Below, in pieces: positions 32,819 through 42,181 of a DNA stretch of 64,000 nucleotides. The notes beneath the pieces are model-generated. The model searched no databases. It was not told the DNA's origin and saw nothing but the letters and a program-made list of their open reading frames with translations. Numbering within the stretch: position 1 is the stretch's first letter; every line of letters begins with the position of its first letter. The position numbers were made by a program, and so were the translations under genes. Origin of the DNA: Roseateles_B sp051857535 (lineage in GTDB: Bacteria; Pseudomonadota; Gammaproteobacteria; Burkholderiales; Burkholderiaceae_C); assembly GCF_051857535.1 (NCBI RefSeq), contig NZ_JBPZGY010000011.1, positions 1 through 64,000 on the forward strand, written 5' to 3'.

Positions 32819-33730
32819 TCAGCGCACGCCGGGCGTCTGGCGCAGCAGCTCGAACTCGGTGCTGATCAGTGCGGCCACGTGCCGCACGCGGGGCAGGTCG
32901 GCTGAGCGCTGGTGGCTGACGAGGAACAGGTCGCCACGATGCTCGCCCAGCGGCACGGGCAGCTCGACCAGACCTTCCAGCGCGCTGTGGCGGTGCAGGG
33001 CGCGGGCCATCACCAGAACGCCAACGCCCGCACGGCAGGCGGCCAACTGCACCAGGTAGTCATCCGAGCTGAAGGCAGGCCGGAAGCCGGGGATTGCGGC
33101 GGCCAGGGCCTGGTTCACCTGCTGCTCCTCGTAGGGCGGGGCCCAGGCGATCCAGTCCAGTTGCGCCAGGCCCAGCTGCTGCGGTGGCGCCGGCAGCCGG
33201 GCCGCGTAGGCGGGGCTTGCGTAGGCCACGATGGGGCAGCTGATCTGGTCCAGGATCAGCACTTCCTTGTCCGAGGGGCGGCTGGTGCGCAGTGCCAGGT
33301 CGGCCTCGCCGCGTGCCAGGTTGAGGGTCTCGATGCCGGACAGCGCCTCCAGCCTCAGCCCCGGCTGCTGCAGCTGCAGCTGCGCGGCCAGCGGGGCCAG
33401 CAGCTCGAAGGCCATGCGCGGTGGCGCGGCGACCCGAACCTTGCCCTCCAGGCGTTCGCGGGGGCGGCTCAGGGCGGTGTCTGCCTCCAGTGCCCATTCG
33501 GCCATGCGCCGCGCCGATGGCAGCAGGCGCTGGCCGGCGGCCGTCAGGCGGCAGCCCTGGGCCTGGCGCTGGAACAGGGGCTCGCCCACGCTCTCCTCCA
33601 GCTCCGCGATGCGGCGCGACAGCGTGGGCTGGGCCAGGCGCAGCTGCCGCGCGGCCGCGCTGAAGCTGCCGGACTCCGCCACGTTCAGGAAGAGCTGGAG
33701 GTCGTCCCAGCGCAGGTGCTCGCGTGCCAT
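32819..33730 (-). CDS. LysR-family transcriptional regulator
   Basis: The 303-residue regulator starts MAREHLRWDDLQLFLNVAESGSF and has a typical LysR winged helix-turn-helix (AARQLRLAQPTLSRRIAELEESVG). The co-inducer domain contains the usual GEADLALRTS motif. The start at 33730 fits the family; the frame extends upstream by 20 residues without similarity. It is divergent from the metallo-hydrolase lipoprotein gene across a 113-bp gap, which suggests it controls that gene and itself. It also lies directly upstream of the TonB receptor on the same strand. Confidence 0.9.
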   Translation of the reverse strand: MAREHLRWDDLQLFLNVAESGSFSAAARQLRLAQPTLSRRIAELEESVGEPLFQRQAQGCRLTAAGQRLLPSARRMAEWALEADTALSRPRERLEGKVRVAAPPRMAFELLAPLAAQLQLQQPGLRLEALSGIETLNLARGEADLALRTSRPSDKEVLILDQISCPIVAYASPAYAARLPAPPQQLGLAQLDWIAWAPPYEEQQVNQALAAAIPGFRPAFSSDDYLVQLAACRAGVGVLVMARALHRHSALEGLVELPVPLGEHRGDLFLVSHQRSADLPRVRHVAALISTEFELLRQTPGVR

Positions 33731-33747
33731 GAAGCCATCTCTTTTTG

Positions 33748-33811
33748 CATGGGCCGATCCGGACTTGGCAGATTCCCAAACGGCCCTCACCGTGAAAGCA
33801 TGCGGCCCATG
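33748..33811. promoter_or_regulatory. Spaced inverted repeat in the LysR/metallo-hydrolase divergent region
   Basis: CATGGGCCG (33748-33756) and CGGCCCATG (33803-33811) are perfect inverted repeats 46 bp apart, symmetrically placed between the divergent starts. They may be LysR contact sites, though LysR sites usually carry a closer T-N11-A palindrome. Confidence 0.3.
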
Positions 33812-33843
33812 TTGAACGGGAGGCTAGCATGGGTGATGGAATC

Positions 33844-34839
33844 ATGAAGCAGTCGGCAGCGCATCTGATGCGTCAGTTGAGCGTCTCGGCAAGGCCGCCT
33901 CGCTCGCGCCGCTGGCGCTGGGCGGGGCTGGCCATGGCGGCGCTGCTGGGTCTGGCGGGCTGTGCGCCCACCGCGCATCAGATGCAGCAAGAGAGCATGG
34001 GCCTGCCGGTGGGCTGGGCGCAGATGGAGGCCCGGCTGGATGAGCCCGGCCCCATCGAGCTGGACACCGTGGCCAGCGCCACCGGCGTCTCTGCCCTGAG
34101 CGGCCTGCTCAACCTGGAGCATCCGGCCGCCCGCGCCGTCGGCCTGCAGGACCGCGACGAGCCCATCCAGATCTATCTTCACGTGATCAAGCATCCCAGC
34201 CGGGGTGCCTATCTGGTGGACACCGGCGTGGCCCGGGCCCTGATCCAGAACCCCGGTGACTGGGGCCTCAATGCCTTCCTGCGCCGGGCCATGAAGTTCG
34301 AGCAGATGCAGCTGTGGAACGCCAGCGGCGATGTGCTGCGCAGCCTGGGCCAGCCGCTGCAGGGCGTGCTGCTGACCCATCTGCACCTGGACCACCTCAG
34401 CGGCCTGCCCGACCTGCCGCTGGACCTGCCCCTTTACGCCGGCCCTGGCGAGACCACCGAGCGGCACTGGACCCATCTCTTTGTCCATGGCGCCAGCGAC
34501 GCCCTGCTCAAGGGCCGTCCCCCGCTGCGGGCCTGGCGCTTCGAGCCGCCGCGGGGGCAGGACCCGTTGGCCGTGCTCGATGTCTTTGGTGACGGCGCCG
34601 TCTTTGCCCTTCATGTGCCTGGCCATACCGCGGGCAGCACCGCCTACGTGCTGCGCACCACGCAGGGGCCGGTGCTGCTGGCGGGGGACACCTGCCACAC
34701 CCGCTGGGGCTGGGACCACGGCGTGGAGCCAGGCGATTTCACCCGGGACGCCGCCCGCAATGTCCACAGCCTTCAGGCCCTGAAGGCACTGGCCGCGCGG
34801 CATCCGGGGCTGCGGGTGCGGCTGGGTCACCAGGCTTGA
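33844..34839 (+). CDS. Metallo-beta-lactamase-fold hydrolase, predicted lipoprotein
   Basis: The 331-residue protein has a basic N-terminus, a hydrophobic stretch and a lipobox LAGC, so it should be a membrane-anchored lipoprotein. The hydrolase domain has THLHLDHLSGLPD, a later zinc-binding His in HVPGHTAGSTA, AGDTCH with the bridging Asp, and a final His in LGHQA. This is the general lactonase/quorum-quenching (AHL lactonase-like) branch of the fold, but the substrate is not predictable. The start at 33844 (MKQSAAH) gives a normal signal; 33829 is also possible. The LysR gene is divergent. Confidence 0.85.
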   Translation: MKQSAAHLMRQLSVSARPPRSRRWRWAGLAMAALLGLAGCAPTAHQMQQESMGLPVGWAQMEARLDEPGPIELDTVASATGVSALSGLLNLEHPAARAVGLQDRDEPIQIYLHVIKHPSRGAYLVDTGVARALIQNPGDWGLNAFLRRAMKFEQMQLWNASGDVLRSLGQPLQGVLLTHLHLDHLSGLPDLPLDLPLYAGPGETTERHWTHLFVHGASDALLKGRPPLRAWRFEPPRGQDPLAVLDVFGDGAVFALHVPGHTAGSTAYVLRTTQGPVLLAGDTCHTRWGWDHGVEPGDFTRDAARNVHSLQALKALAARHPGLRVRLGHQA

Positions 34840-34840
34840 A

Positions 34841-35371
34841 TCAAGCCGGGGCGCCGCCCACCTGCCAGGACACGAGCTCCTGCAGCGCGGCCTGTGCCGC
34901 GTCCAGCTCGTGCTCGCTGAAAACCTGCACGCCGTGCTGGCGCAGCAGGGCTGCCGTCAGCCCAAGGCCTGCACGCTTGATGCCGTCGAAGTGGCCTGAG
35001 GCGATGCGCTGGCTGCCGCAGGACGGGCTACCCTCCTTGAGCACGGCGATGCGCAGGCCGTGACGCTGCACCAGGGCGAGGGCTGCCGCCGCGCCGGCCT
35101 TGAAGGCCTCCGTGGGGTCGCCGCCCTGGGCGTCGCGGATGCGGGCCTGGCCCAGCCAGACTTGCCAGCCCTGGGAGCCGGCCTCGATCTCCGCCGGTGG
35201 CCGCGGCACCGGGAGGCCGCCCGCCAGCTCGGGGCACAGTGGCAGCAACAGCCCGGCCGCCTGCCACTGGTCCAGCAGCGCCGAGCGCAGCTCCTGCGCG
35301 CGGCCGTCGTAGCGCACCGGCGCGCCCAGCAGGCAGGCGCTGACCAGGATGCGGGGCCGTGCCTCAGCCAT
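34841..35371 (-). CDS. DUF523 protein (TudS-like thiouracil desulfurase family)
   Basis: The 176-residue soluble protein has all the DUF523 signatures: VSACLLGAPVRYDG at the start, LCPELAGGLPVPRPPAEI near residue 45 and LKEGSPSCGS near 112. The three cysteines in these motifs match the [4Fe-4S] ligands of the TudS 2-thiouracil desulfurase, a member of this family. Whether this protein acts on thiouracil is inference. It is the last gene after yqiA and the SDR gene (6 bp gap), and ends 1 bp from the convergent metallo-hydrolase stop. Confidence 0.85.
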   Translation of the reverse strand: MAEARPRILVSACLLGAPVRYDGRAQELRSALLDQWQAAGLLLPLCPELAGGLPVPRPPAEIEAGSQGWQVWLGQARIRDAQGGDPTEAFKAGAAAALALVQRHGLRIAVLKEGSPSCGSQRIASGHFDGIKRAGLGLTAALLRQHGVQVFSEHELDAAQAALQELVSWQVGGAPA

Positions 35372-35377
35372 GGGCGC

Positions 35378-36126
<749 letters not shown>

Positions 36127-36130
<4 letters not shown>

Positions 36131-36735
36131 AGCTGCAGAAACTCCGTCAGTTCAAAGAGATAGTCGTCGAAATCCGAGAGGCCATGGTCGCTGCCGTCCA
36201 GCAGCATGATGCGGCTGCCTTCGTAGCGGGCGTGCATCTCGCGCCAGTCCAGCACCTCGTCGCCCTTGGCGATCACGGCCATCAGTTGCTGCGGGCGATC
36301 AATGGAGCCGGGGGGCAGGTCTTGCGCGATGGCGCGCAGCTCGTCCACGAATTCAGGGCGGAAGAAGAAGCGCTCCTGCGGGTCCTGCCAGCAGCTGTGC
36401 TCGCCGATGTAGCGGGCGAGGTCCCGGGCCGGATCCACCGCCGGGTTCAGCAGCACGGCGCGGCAGCCGGTGTGCTGCTGAACCCAGGTGGCGTAGAAGC
36501 CGCCCAGGGAGCTGCCCATCACGGCCAGGGTGTCGCGCGGCCACGCCTGGATCCGCTCGCGGATCAGCGCGATGGCCTCGCGAGGCGAGGGCGGCAGCTG
36601 CGGCGCGAGCCAGGTGAGGTCGGGGCGGTGCTCGCCCACCCATTGCGCCATGCGCTGGGCCTTGGCCGAGCGCGGTGAGGAGCGGAAGCCGTGCAGGTAG
36701 AGCAGGTGGGTGCTGCGTGAGGGCGGAGCGTTCAT
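36127..36735 (-). CDS. YqiA/YcfP-family alpha/beta-fold esterase
   Basis: The 202-residue cytosolic protein starts with LLYLHGFRSSPRSAKAQ and has the nucleophile elbow GSSLGGFYAT, a conserved LLNPAVDP segment, and the final Asp/His of the triad in DGSDHGLSDFDDYL. YqiA-type proteins are short-chain esterases with unknown natural substrates. The start at 36735 (MNAPPSRS) has a TAGACT hexamer 8 nt upstream, so the mRNA may be nearly leaderless. It heads the yqiA-SDR-DUF523 unit. Confidence 0.9.
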
Positions 36736-36851
36736 GGCGGCGCAGTCTAGCGCCCGCACGTGACGCGGGCTGTCGGCTGCGCGTCATCGCCGGCCGCTGC
36801 AGGGTGTGCGATGAAGCACGGTTTGGCAGGTGCGAGTGGGGTGGGTCTGCA

Positions 36852-36879
36852 TTGACGCCGGATGGCCGCTCTCCACAAT
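36852..36879 (+). promoter_or_regulatory. Sigma-70 promoter of the metalloprotease gene
   Basis: TTGACG (36852-36857) and CACAAT (36874-36879) are 16 bp apart. The predicted leader to the ATG at 36959 is about 75 nt. Confidence 0.5.
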
Positions 36880-36958
36880 GTGCGGCTTGTCGTCGGCCAG
36901 GGAGGCACTGCATGAGAGCAGCCGCTGGTGGCCGGCCCGCCCAATGAAAGTGGAACCC

Positions 36959-39628
36959 ATGACCCAGAATCCGTCCCGTGTCCCGGCGCCCCGCCTGAGC
37001 CTGCTGGCCCTGGCCGCACTGGCCTTCGCTGGCCAGGCCGCTCTTGCACAAGGCAACGGCGGCACGCCGCCTGCCGCGCCTGCCAGCGCCGCCTCCGCGC
37101 CCGCTGCTGCACCCGCCGCTGCATCCAAGCCGCCGGCCGATCCCACGGCGCCCAAGCCCTTCGCCGACGTCATCAAGGACGCCAAGAGCCAGGAAGGTCT
37201 GTTCCCCCTCTGGCGCAAGGACGAGAAGGTCTGGATCGAGATCCCCAAGGCCCAACTGAACAAGCCTTTCCTCTTCTCCGTGAACGTGGCCAACGCCGTG
37301 GGCGAGCGCGGCCTCTACGCCAGCCAGATGGGCCGCGTCCACCTGGCCGAATGGCGCCGCGTGGGTAACCAGCTGCAGCTGGTGGCCCTGAACACCAAGT
37401 TCCGCGCTGAGGGGGGCAACCGCCTGGCCTCGGAACAGGCCTTCTCGCCCAGCCTGCTGGCCGCCTCTCCGGTGGCCAGCGCCGAGCATGCGGAGCGCAA
37501 GTCCTTCCTGGTTGATGCGGGCCTGCTCCTGACAGACATCCCGGGCCTGTCCACCCGCCTGGAGTTTGCCTACCGCCTGCCCTACGGACCGGACCGTAGC
37601 AACAGCTTCTTCGAGGCCACCCGCGCCGAAGCCGGCCTGAGCACCCTGACGGCGCGCATGCACTTCGCGACGCCCCGCATTCCGGCGCCGCCGCTGACCC
37701 CCTCGCCCATCCCCACGCCCAGCGCGCCGCAGGCCACGCCGGATCCGCGCAGCCTGTTCATGAGCTTCGTCTACAGCTTCAAGGCCCTGCCCGAGCAGCC
37801 CATGAAGGCCCGCCTGGCCGATCCGCGCCTGGGCCACTTCGCCGAGTCCTACACCGACCTCAGCGAGGACTACAAGCCCAACACCCGCGTGCACCACATC
37901 AAGCGCTGGCGCCTGGAGAAGGCGGACGCGAACGCCGCCCTGTCCGAGCCGGTGCAGCCCATCACCTACTGGCTGGACAAGAACATTCCGCCCAAGTACC
38001 GCAAGGCCGTGGAGGAGGGCATCCTCGAGTGGAACAAGGCCTTCGAGAAGATCGGCTTCAAGAACGCCATCGTTGCCAAGCAGCAGCCGGATGACGCCGC
38101 CTGGGACAATATGGACGCCGGCCACGCCTCCATCCGCTGGTTCGTGGGGGCGGACGTGGGCTTTGCCATCGGCCCCAGCCACGCGGACCCGCGCACCGGC
38201 GAGATCCTGGATGCCGACATCGGCATGAGCGACGTCTTCCCCCGCGGCTCGCGCCGTTTCCTGGTGGAGGACGTCACCCGCCCGATGGCCCATGCAGCCC
38301 ATGGCGACGACGCCGAGGCCTGCCGCTACGCGCAGGAGGCCGGCACCGAGATGGACTTCGCGATGGACGTGCTCGAGGCCCGCGGCGAGATCCAGCCCGA
38401 CAGCCCCGAGGCCGAGGCCTTCGTGCATGCCGTGATTCGCGACGTGGTCATGCACGAAGTCGGCCATACGCTCGGTCTGAAGCACAACTTCAAGGCCTCC
38501 ACCACCGTGAGCCAGGCCCAGCTGCTGGACAAGGCCTGGACCGAGGCCCATGGCATCTCCGGCTCGGTGATGGACTACAACGCCTACAACCTCTCGCTCA
38601 AGGGCGAGCCGACCGGTGCGCTGACCAACACCACGCTGGGGGCCTACGACTACTGGGCCATCGAGTACGCCTACAAGCCCCTGGCCGCCGAGACCGAGGC
38701 GCAGGAGCTGGGCAAGATCGCCGCGCGCAGCACCGAGCCCACGCTGGCCTACGCCGACGATGCCGATGCCGACCTCTTCGGCGGTATCGACCCCCTGGCC
38801 AACCGCTTCGACCTGGGCGCCGACCCGCTGGCCTACTACAAGCGCCGCCTGAAGCTCTCGCAGGAGCTGTGGGCGCGCGTGCAGGAGCGCCAGCCCAAGC
38901 CCGGTGAGGACCCGCTGCGCCAGCGCCGCGTGCTGCTGGCCGGCTTCAACCAGCTGGCCCGCGCCTCCGAGCTGGTGGGCAAGTACGTGGGCGGCATGTA
39001 CATGCAGCGCGCGCTGCCGGGCGCCTCCATGCAGCCGGCCTTCAAGCCGGTCGAGCCTGCCCGCCAGCGTGAGGCCCTGGACTTCCTCGCCAAGGGTCTG
39101 TTCAGCGCCGACAGCTTCCGTTTCAAGCCTGAGTTCCTCAGCACGCTGACGGTGGACTACAACGAGTGGGAGCGCGCCGGCCCGGTGGACATCCCCGGCG
39201 CCGTGGCCCGCATCCAGAACGTGGCCCTGGACCGCCTCTACAGCGCCGGCACCGCTCAGCGCCTGATGGACCTGCCGGGCTTCGTGCCGGCCAAGGACCG
39301 CAAGGGCCTGATCTCGCTCAACGAGGTCTATGCCAGCACGCAGGCCGCGGTGTGGAGCGAGCTCAAGACCGGTGGCGAGATCGACCGCCTGCGCCGCAAC
39401 CTGCAGCGTGAGCACCTGCGTCGCCTCCAGTCGGTGCTGACCCGCGGCGGTGCCCCGGGCGTGATGGCCGATGCCTACGCGCTGGTGCGCCTGCATGCCA
39501 ACCAGCTGCAGTCTGATCTGCGCGCAGCCGTGGCCCGCGGCGGCCAGTCGGTCGAGACGCGCGCGCACCTGGCGGAATCGCTCGACCTGCTGTCCAACCT
39601 GCTGAAGGCCGGCATGCAGCGCAGCTGA
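36959..39628 (+). CDS. Large secreted zinc metalloprotease (DUF5117/DUF4953 type)
   Basis: This 889-residue protein has a signal peptide (APRLSLLALAALAFAGQAALAQ) and an Ala/Pro-rich linker. An N-terminal DUF5117-like domain follows (EGLFPLWRKDEKVWIEIP), then a zincin domain with the gluzincin/metzincin-type site VMHEVGHTLGLKHN near residue 500, and a long C-terminal region. The family is common in proteobacteria and Bacteroidetes but its substrate is unknown; the HExxH residues are intact, so activity is expected. Secretion to the periplasm is predicted, further export is uncertain. The start at 36959 is chosen for the signal peptide; 36944 is an in-frame alternative. Confidence 0.88.
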   Translation: MTQNPSRVPAPRLSLLALAALAFAGQAALAQGNGGTPPAAPASAASAPAAAPAAASKPPADPTAPKPFADVIKDAKSQEGLFPLWRKDEKVWIEIPKAQLNKPFLFSVNVANAVGERGLYASQMGRVHLAEWRRVGNQLQLVALNTKFRAEGGNRLASEQAFSPSLLAASPVASAEHAERKSFLVDAGLLLTDIPGLSTRLEFAYRLPYGPDRSNSFFEATRAEAGLSTLTARMHFATPRIPAPPLTPSPIPTPSAPQATPDPRSLFMSFVYSFKALPEQPMKARLADPRLGHFAESYTDLSEDYKPNTRVHHIKRWRLEKADANAALSEPVQPITYWLDKNIPPKYRKAVEEGILEWNKAFEKIGFKNAIVAKQQPDDAAWDNMDAGHASIRWFVGADVGFAIGPSHADPRTGEILDADIGMSDVFPRGSRRFLVEDVTRPMAHAAHGDDAEACRYAQEAGTEMDFAMDVLEARGEIQPDSPEAEAFVHAVIRDVVMHEVGHTLGLKHNFKASTTVSQAQLLDKAWTEAHGISGSVMDYNAYNLSLKGEPTGALTNTTLGAYDYWAIEYAYKPLAAETEAQELGKIAARSTEPTLAYADDADADLFGGIDPLANRFDLGADPLAYYKRRLKLSQELWARVQERQPKPGEDPLRQRRVLLAGFNQLARASELVGKYVGGMYMQRALPGASMQPAFKPVEPARQREALDFLAKGLFSADSFRFKPEFLSTLTVDYNEWERAGPVDIPGAVARIQNVALDRLYSAGTAQRLMDLPGFVPAKDRKGLISLNEVYASTQAAVWSELKTGGEIDRLRRNLQREHLRRLQSVLTRGGAPGVMADAYALVRLHANQLQSDLRAAVARGGQSVETRAHLAESLDLLSNLLKAGMQRS

Positions 39629-39645
39629 TCACCGCCTTCCCCCAT

Positions 39646-39684
39646 AAAGCCGGCCCGAGCGACAAGCCCGGGCCGGCTTTTTTT
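39646..39684 (+). terminator. Rho-independent terminator 3' of the metalloprotease gene
   Basis: AAAGCCGGCCCG (39646-39657) pairs perfectly with CGGGCCGGCTTT (39669-39680), with an 11-nt loop and a run of seven T in all. This is the strongest terminator of the window. Confidence 0.92.
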
Positions 39685-39737
39685 CGACGACAGGCCTCTA
39701 CGCAGGAGCCATCGATGCAGGGCAGGGTGCTGCCAGA

Positions 39738-39830
39738 GCCGGGATGCGGGGGCGCGATGGCGCAGGTAAAAGGGGGAGGCCCGCGAAGCGGGACGGAGGA
39801 CACGGAGCCATCGCGCCCCCGCATCCCGGC
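39738..39830. repeat. Perfect 23-bp inverted repeat enclosing a small hairpin
   Basis: The 23-bp arms 39738-39760 and 39808-39830 are exact reverse complements (GCCGGGATGCGGGGGCG... against ...CGCCCCCGCATCCCGGC). The 47-bp interior holds a CCCGC-GAA-GCGGG hairpin. The structure lies in the 344-bp non-coding gap between the metalloprotease terminator and nadB. It could be a small non-autonomous mobile element, an extragenic palindrome or a structured RNA. Confidence 0.75.
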
Positions 39831-39940
39831 GAACGCACGGTCACTGCAGTCCATCGATCCGATCCACGACTCTCTCCCGGCGCCAGCCCCTCGCGATCCC
39901 ACCCTTTGCCCCCACGCAGCCTCCCCTCCCGCCCCGCTCC

Positions 39941-39976
39941 TAGAATCAGGCACCTTTTGAGATGACGCCCCCATGA
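39941..39976 (+). promoter_or_regulatory. nadB -10 element and four-codon leader frame
   Basis: TAGAAT at 39941-39946 is a good -10. Between it and nadB, ATGACGCCCCCATGA (39962-39976) forms a tiny frame MTPP whose stop overlaps the nadB ATG at 39973. It might couple or attenuate nadB translation, or simply be chance. Confidence 0.35.
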
Positions 39977-41601
39977 CCCGGTGGCGTGCCGAACGATTCA
40001 TGAGCGCTGCTGCTTCCCAACTTCCCGTGGTCATCGTGGGGGCCGGCCTGGCCGGCCTGACCGTGGCTCTGCACCTGGCGGACCAGGTTCCCGTGATCGT
40101 GCTGGCCAAGCGCGAGCTGGGCGAAGCTGCCACGGCCTGGGCCCAGGGCGGCATCGTGGGCGTGCTGGGCAGCGACGACAGCATCGACAGCCATGTGCGC
40201 GACACCCAGGACGCCGGCGCCGGTCTGGTGGACGAGGCCACGGCCCGCTTCATCGCCGAGCGCAGCGCCGAGGCCGTGGAATGGCTGGTGCGCCAGGGCG
40301 TGCCCTTCACGCCCGAGGCCGGTGGCCCGCTGGGCCTGCACCTCACCCGCGAGGGCGGCCATGCCGTGCGCCGCATCGCCCATGCGGCCGATGCGACCGG
40401 CAAGGCCATCCACGAACAGCTGCTGGCCGCCGCCCAGGCCCATCCCAACATCCAGCTGCGCGAGCGCTGGATGGCCCTGGACCTCATCACCTCCCGCCAT
40501 GTGCAGCGGGACGAGGAGCCCCGCTGCTACGGCCTCTACGCCCTGGACATCGACAGCCGTCGCGTCGAGACGCTTCCCGCGCGGGCCGTGGTCATGGCCA
40601 CCGGCGGCGCCGGCAAGGTCTATCGCTACACCACCAACCCCGACACCTCCACCGGCGACGGCATCGCCATGGCCTGGCGCGCGGGCTGCCGGGTCGCGAA
40701 CATGGAGTTCATCCAGTTCCACCCCACCTGCCTCTACCACCCCGAGGAGCGCAGCTTCCTGATCACCGAGGCCTTGCGCGGCGAGGGCGGCTACCTGACC
40801 CTGCCCGACGGCACCCGCTTCATGGCCGCCCATGACGAGCGCATGGAGCTGGCGCCGCGCGACATCGTCGCCCGCGCCATCGACTTCGAGATGAAGAAGC
40901 ACGGCCTGGACCATGTCTGGCTCGATGCCCGCCACCTCGGCGAGGAGTTCCTCAAGAGCCATTTCCCGACCATCCATGCCCGCTGCCTCAAGCTGGGCAT
41001 CGACATCGCCCGCCAGCCCATTCCCGTGGTGCCTGCCGTGCACTTCACCTGCGGCGGCGTGGTGTCCGACCTGCAGGGCCGCAGCGACCTCCCCGGGCTG
41101 TACGCCGTGGGCGAGACCGCCTACACCGGCTTGCACGGCGCCAACCGCCTGGCCAGCAATTCGCTGCTGGAATGCGTGGTGCTGGGCCGCACCTGTGCCG
41201 AGGACATCCAGGCACTGACCGTGCTGCCGCCAGCGCCGCTGCCGGCCTGGGACGAGAGCCAGGTCGAGGATGCCGACGAGCAGGTCGTCATCGCCCACAA
41301 CTGGGACGAGCTGCGCCTGCTGATGTGGAACTACGTGGGCATCGTGCGCACCACCAAGCGCCTGGAGCGGGCCCTGCACCGCATCGCCCTGCTGCGCAGC
41401 GAGATCGACGACTACTACGCCAACTTCCGCGTCACCCGCGACCTGCTGGAACTGCGCAACCTCGTGGACTGCGCCGAGCTGATCGTGCGCTCCGCCCTGC
41501 TGCGCCACGAGAGCCGCGGCCTGCACTTCAGCCGTGACTACCCTCGCACGCTGCCGGTGAGCTTTCCCACGGTGCTGATCGCCGAACGCTCCCGGCGTTG
41601 A
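39973..41601 (+). CDS. nadB: L-aspartate oxidase
   Basis: The 542-residue FAD enzyme oxidises aspartate to iminoaspartate, the first step of NAD synthesis, and passes it to NadA. It has the dinucleotide motif VVIVGAGLAGLTVAL near residue 18, the WAQGGI motif, the active-site region EFIQFHPTCLYHP, the capping-domain arginines and the GLHGANRLASNSLLE signature of the succinate dehydrogenase/NadB family. A second in-frame ATG at 40000 (MSAAASQL) could be the true start. NadA is encoded 0.6 kb away on the opposite strand. Confidence 0.95.
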   Translation: MTRWRAERFMSAAASQLPVVIVGAGLAGLTVALHLADQVPVIVLAKRELGEAATAWAQGGIVGVLGSDDSIDSHVRDTQDAGAGLVDEATARFIAERSAEAVEWLVRQGVPFTPEAGGPLGLHLTREGGHAVRRIAHAADATGKAIHEQLLAAAQAHPNIQLRERWMALDLITSRHVQRDEEPRCYGLYALDIDSRRVETLPARAVVMATGGAGKVYRYTTNPDTSTGDGIAMAWRAGCRVANMEFIQFHPTCLYHPEERSFLITEALRGEGGYLTLPDGTRFMAAHDERMELAPRDIVARAIDFEMKKHGLDHVWLDARHLGEEFLKSHFPTIHARCLKLGIDIARQPIPVVPAVHFTCGGVVSDLQGRSDLPGLYAVGETAYTGLHGANRLASNSLLECVVLGRTCAEDIQALTVLPPAPLPAWDESQVEDADEQVVIAHNWDELRLLMWNYVGIVRTTKRLERALHRIALLRSEIDDYYANFRVTRDLLELRNLVDCAELIVRSALLRHESRGLHFSRDYPRTLPVSFPTVLIAERSRR

Positions 41602-41626
41602 GCGGCCGCGCGGCACGGCGCACCGC

Positions 41627-41659
41627 CGGCCTCATATTGGCCGCATATCGGCCTCACAT
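41627..41659. repeat. Three tandem 11-bp repeats
   Basis: CGGCCTCATAT, TGGCCGCATAT and CGGCCTCACAT follow each other without a gap between the convergent nadB and comFB-like genes, and a fourth decayed copy (AGGCTCGCTCAT) follows. The period is about one helical turn. Confidence 0.6.
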
Positions 41660-41712
41660 AGGCTCGCTCATGCGCCGCCATGCCGGAGCGCCGAGGCCGG
41701 CGTGAGCGCCGC

Positions 41713-42012
41713 TCAGCCCGCCTGCTTGGTGCGCAGCGCCAGTCGCGCCTGCACGAAGTTGAAGGCATAGGACACGGCCTCGGCAATGGCCGCGTCGGTC
41801 TCCAGGCGCTCGGCCTCGGTCAGGTAGAAGCTGAAGTCCACCGCATGGCGGATGTAGCGCGGGGGCAGGCGGTTCAGGGCCACGCAGGCCACGTCGCAGA
41901 GCAGGTCGTCGTCCTTGGCCAGATTGGGGTACTTGGGCGCGCTGGCGATGACGGCGGCGAACACTTCGCGCTCATGGTGGTTGTACAGCGAGGTGAAGTC
42001 GACGGAGGACAT
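41713..42012 (-). CDS. ComFB-like small protein (late competence development family)
   Basis: The 99-residue protein (MSSVDFTSLYNHHEREVF...) matches the ComFB family by the segments YNHHEREVFAAVIASAP, DDLLCDVACVALNRLPPRYIRH and the FYL helix region. Bacillus ComFB is in the competence operon but has no proven role; cyanobacterial relatives have been linked to cyclic dinucleotide binding. The gene lies between nadB and nadA, on the nadA strand but 169 bp downstream, and no competence genes are nearby. A GGDEF-EAL protein is encoded 6 kb away. Confidence 0.75.
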   Translation of the reverse strand: MSSVDFTSLYNHHEREVFAAVIASAPKYPNLAKDDDLLCDVACVALNRLPPRYIRHAVDFSFYLTEAERLETDAAIAEAVSYAFNFVQARLALRTKQAG

Positions 42013-42181
42013 GAAGTGGCCCTTCTATGGTGTGGACGCTGCAGCCCGGCATGGGCTCAGGCAGCGGGACAGCATAGGCGCTTTATAGCCCCCGCAGCGG
42101 CCAAAAAGAAAGCCCCCGGGGACGCAAATCGCGCCTCGCGGGGGCCCGGGCGGTGGGGGCAGGTCTTGCCTGAACCTGCGA

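Noticed and set aside
36353..39568. A long open frame antisense to the metalloprotease gene
   Set aside because: It has the same GC-driven shadow character, and the plus strand shows a signal peptide and intact HExxH site.
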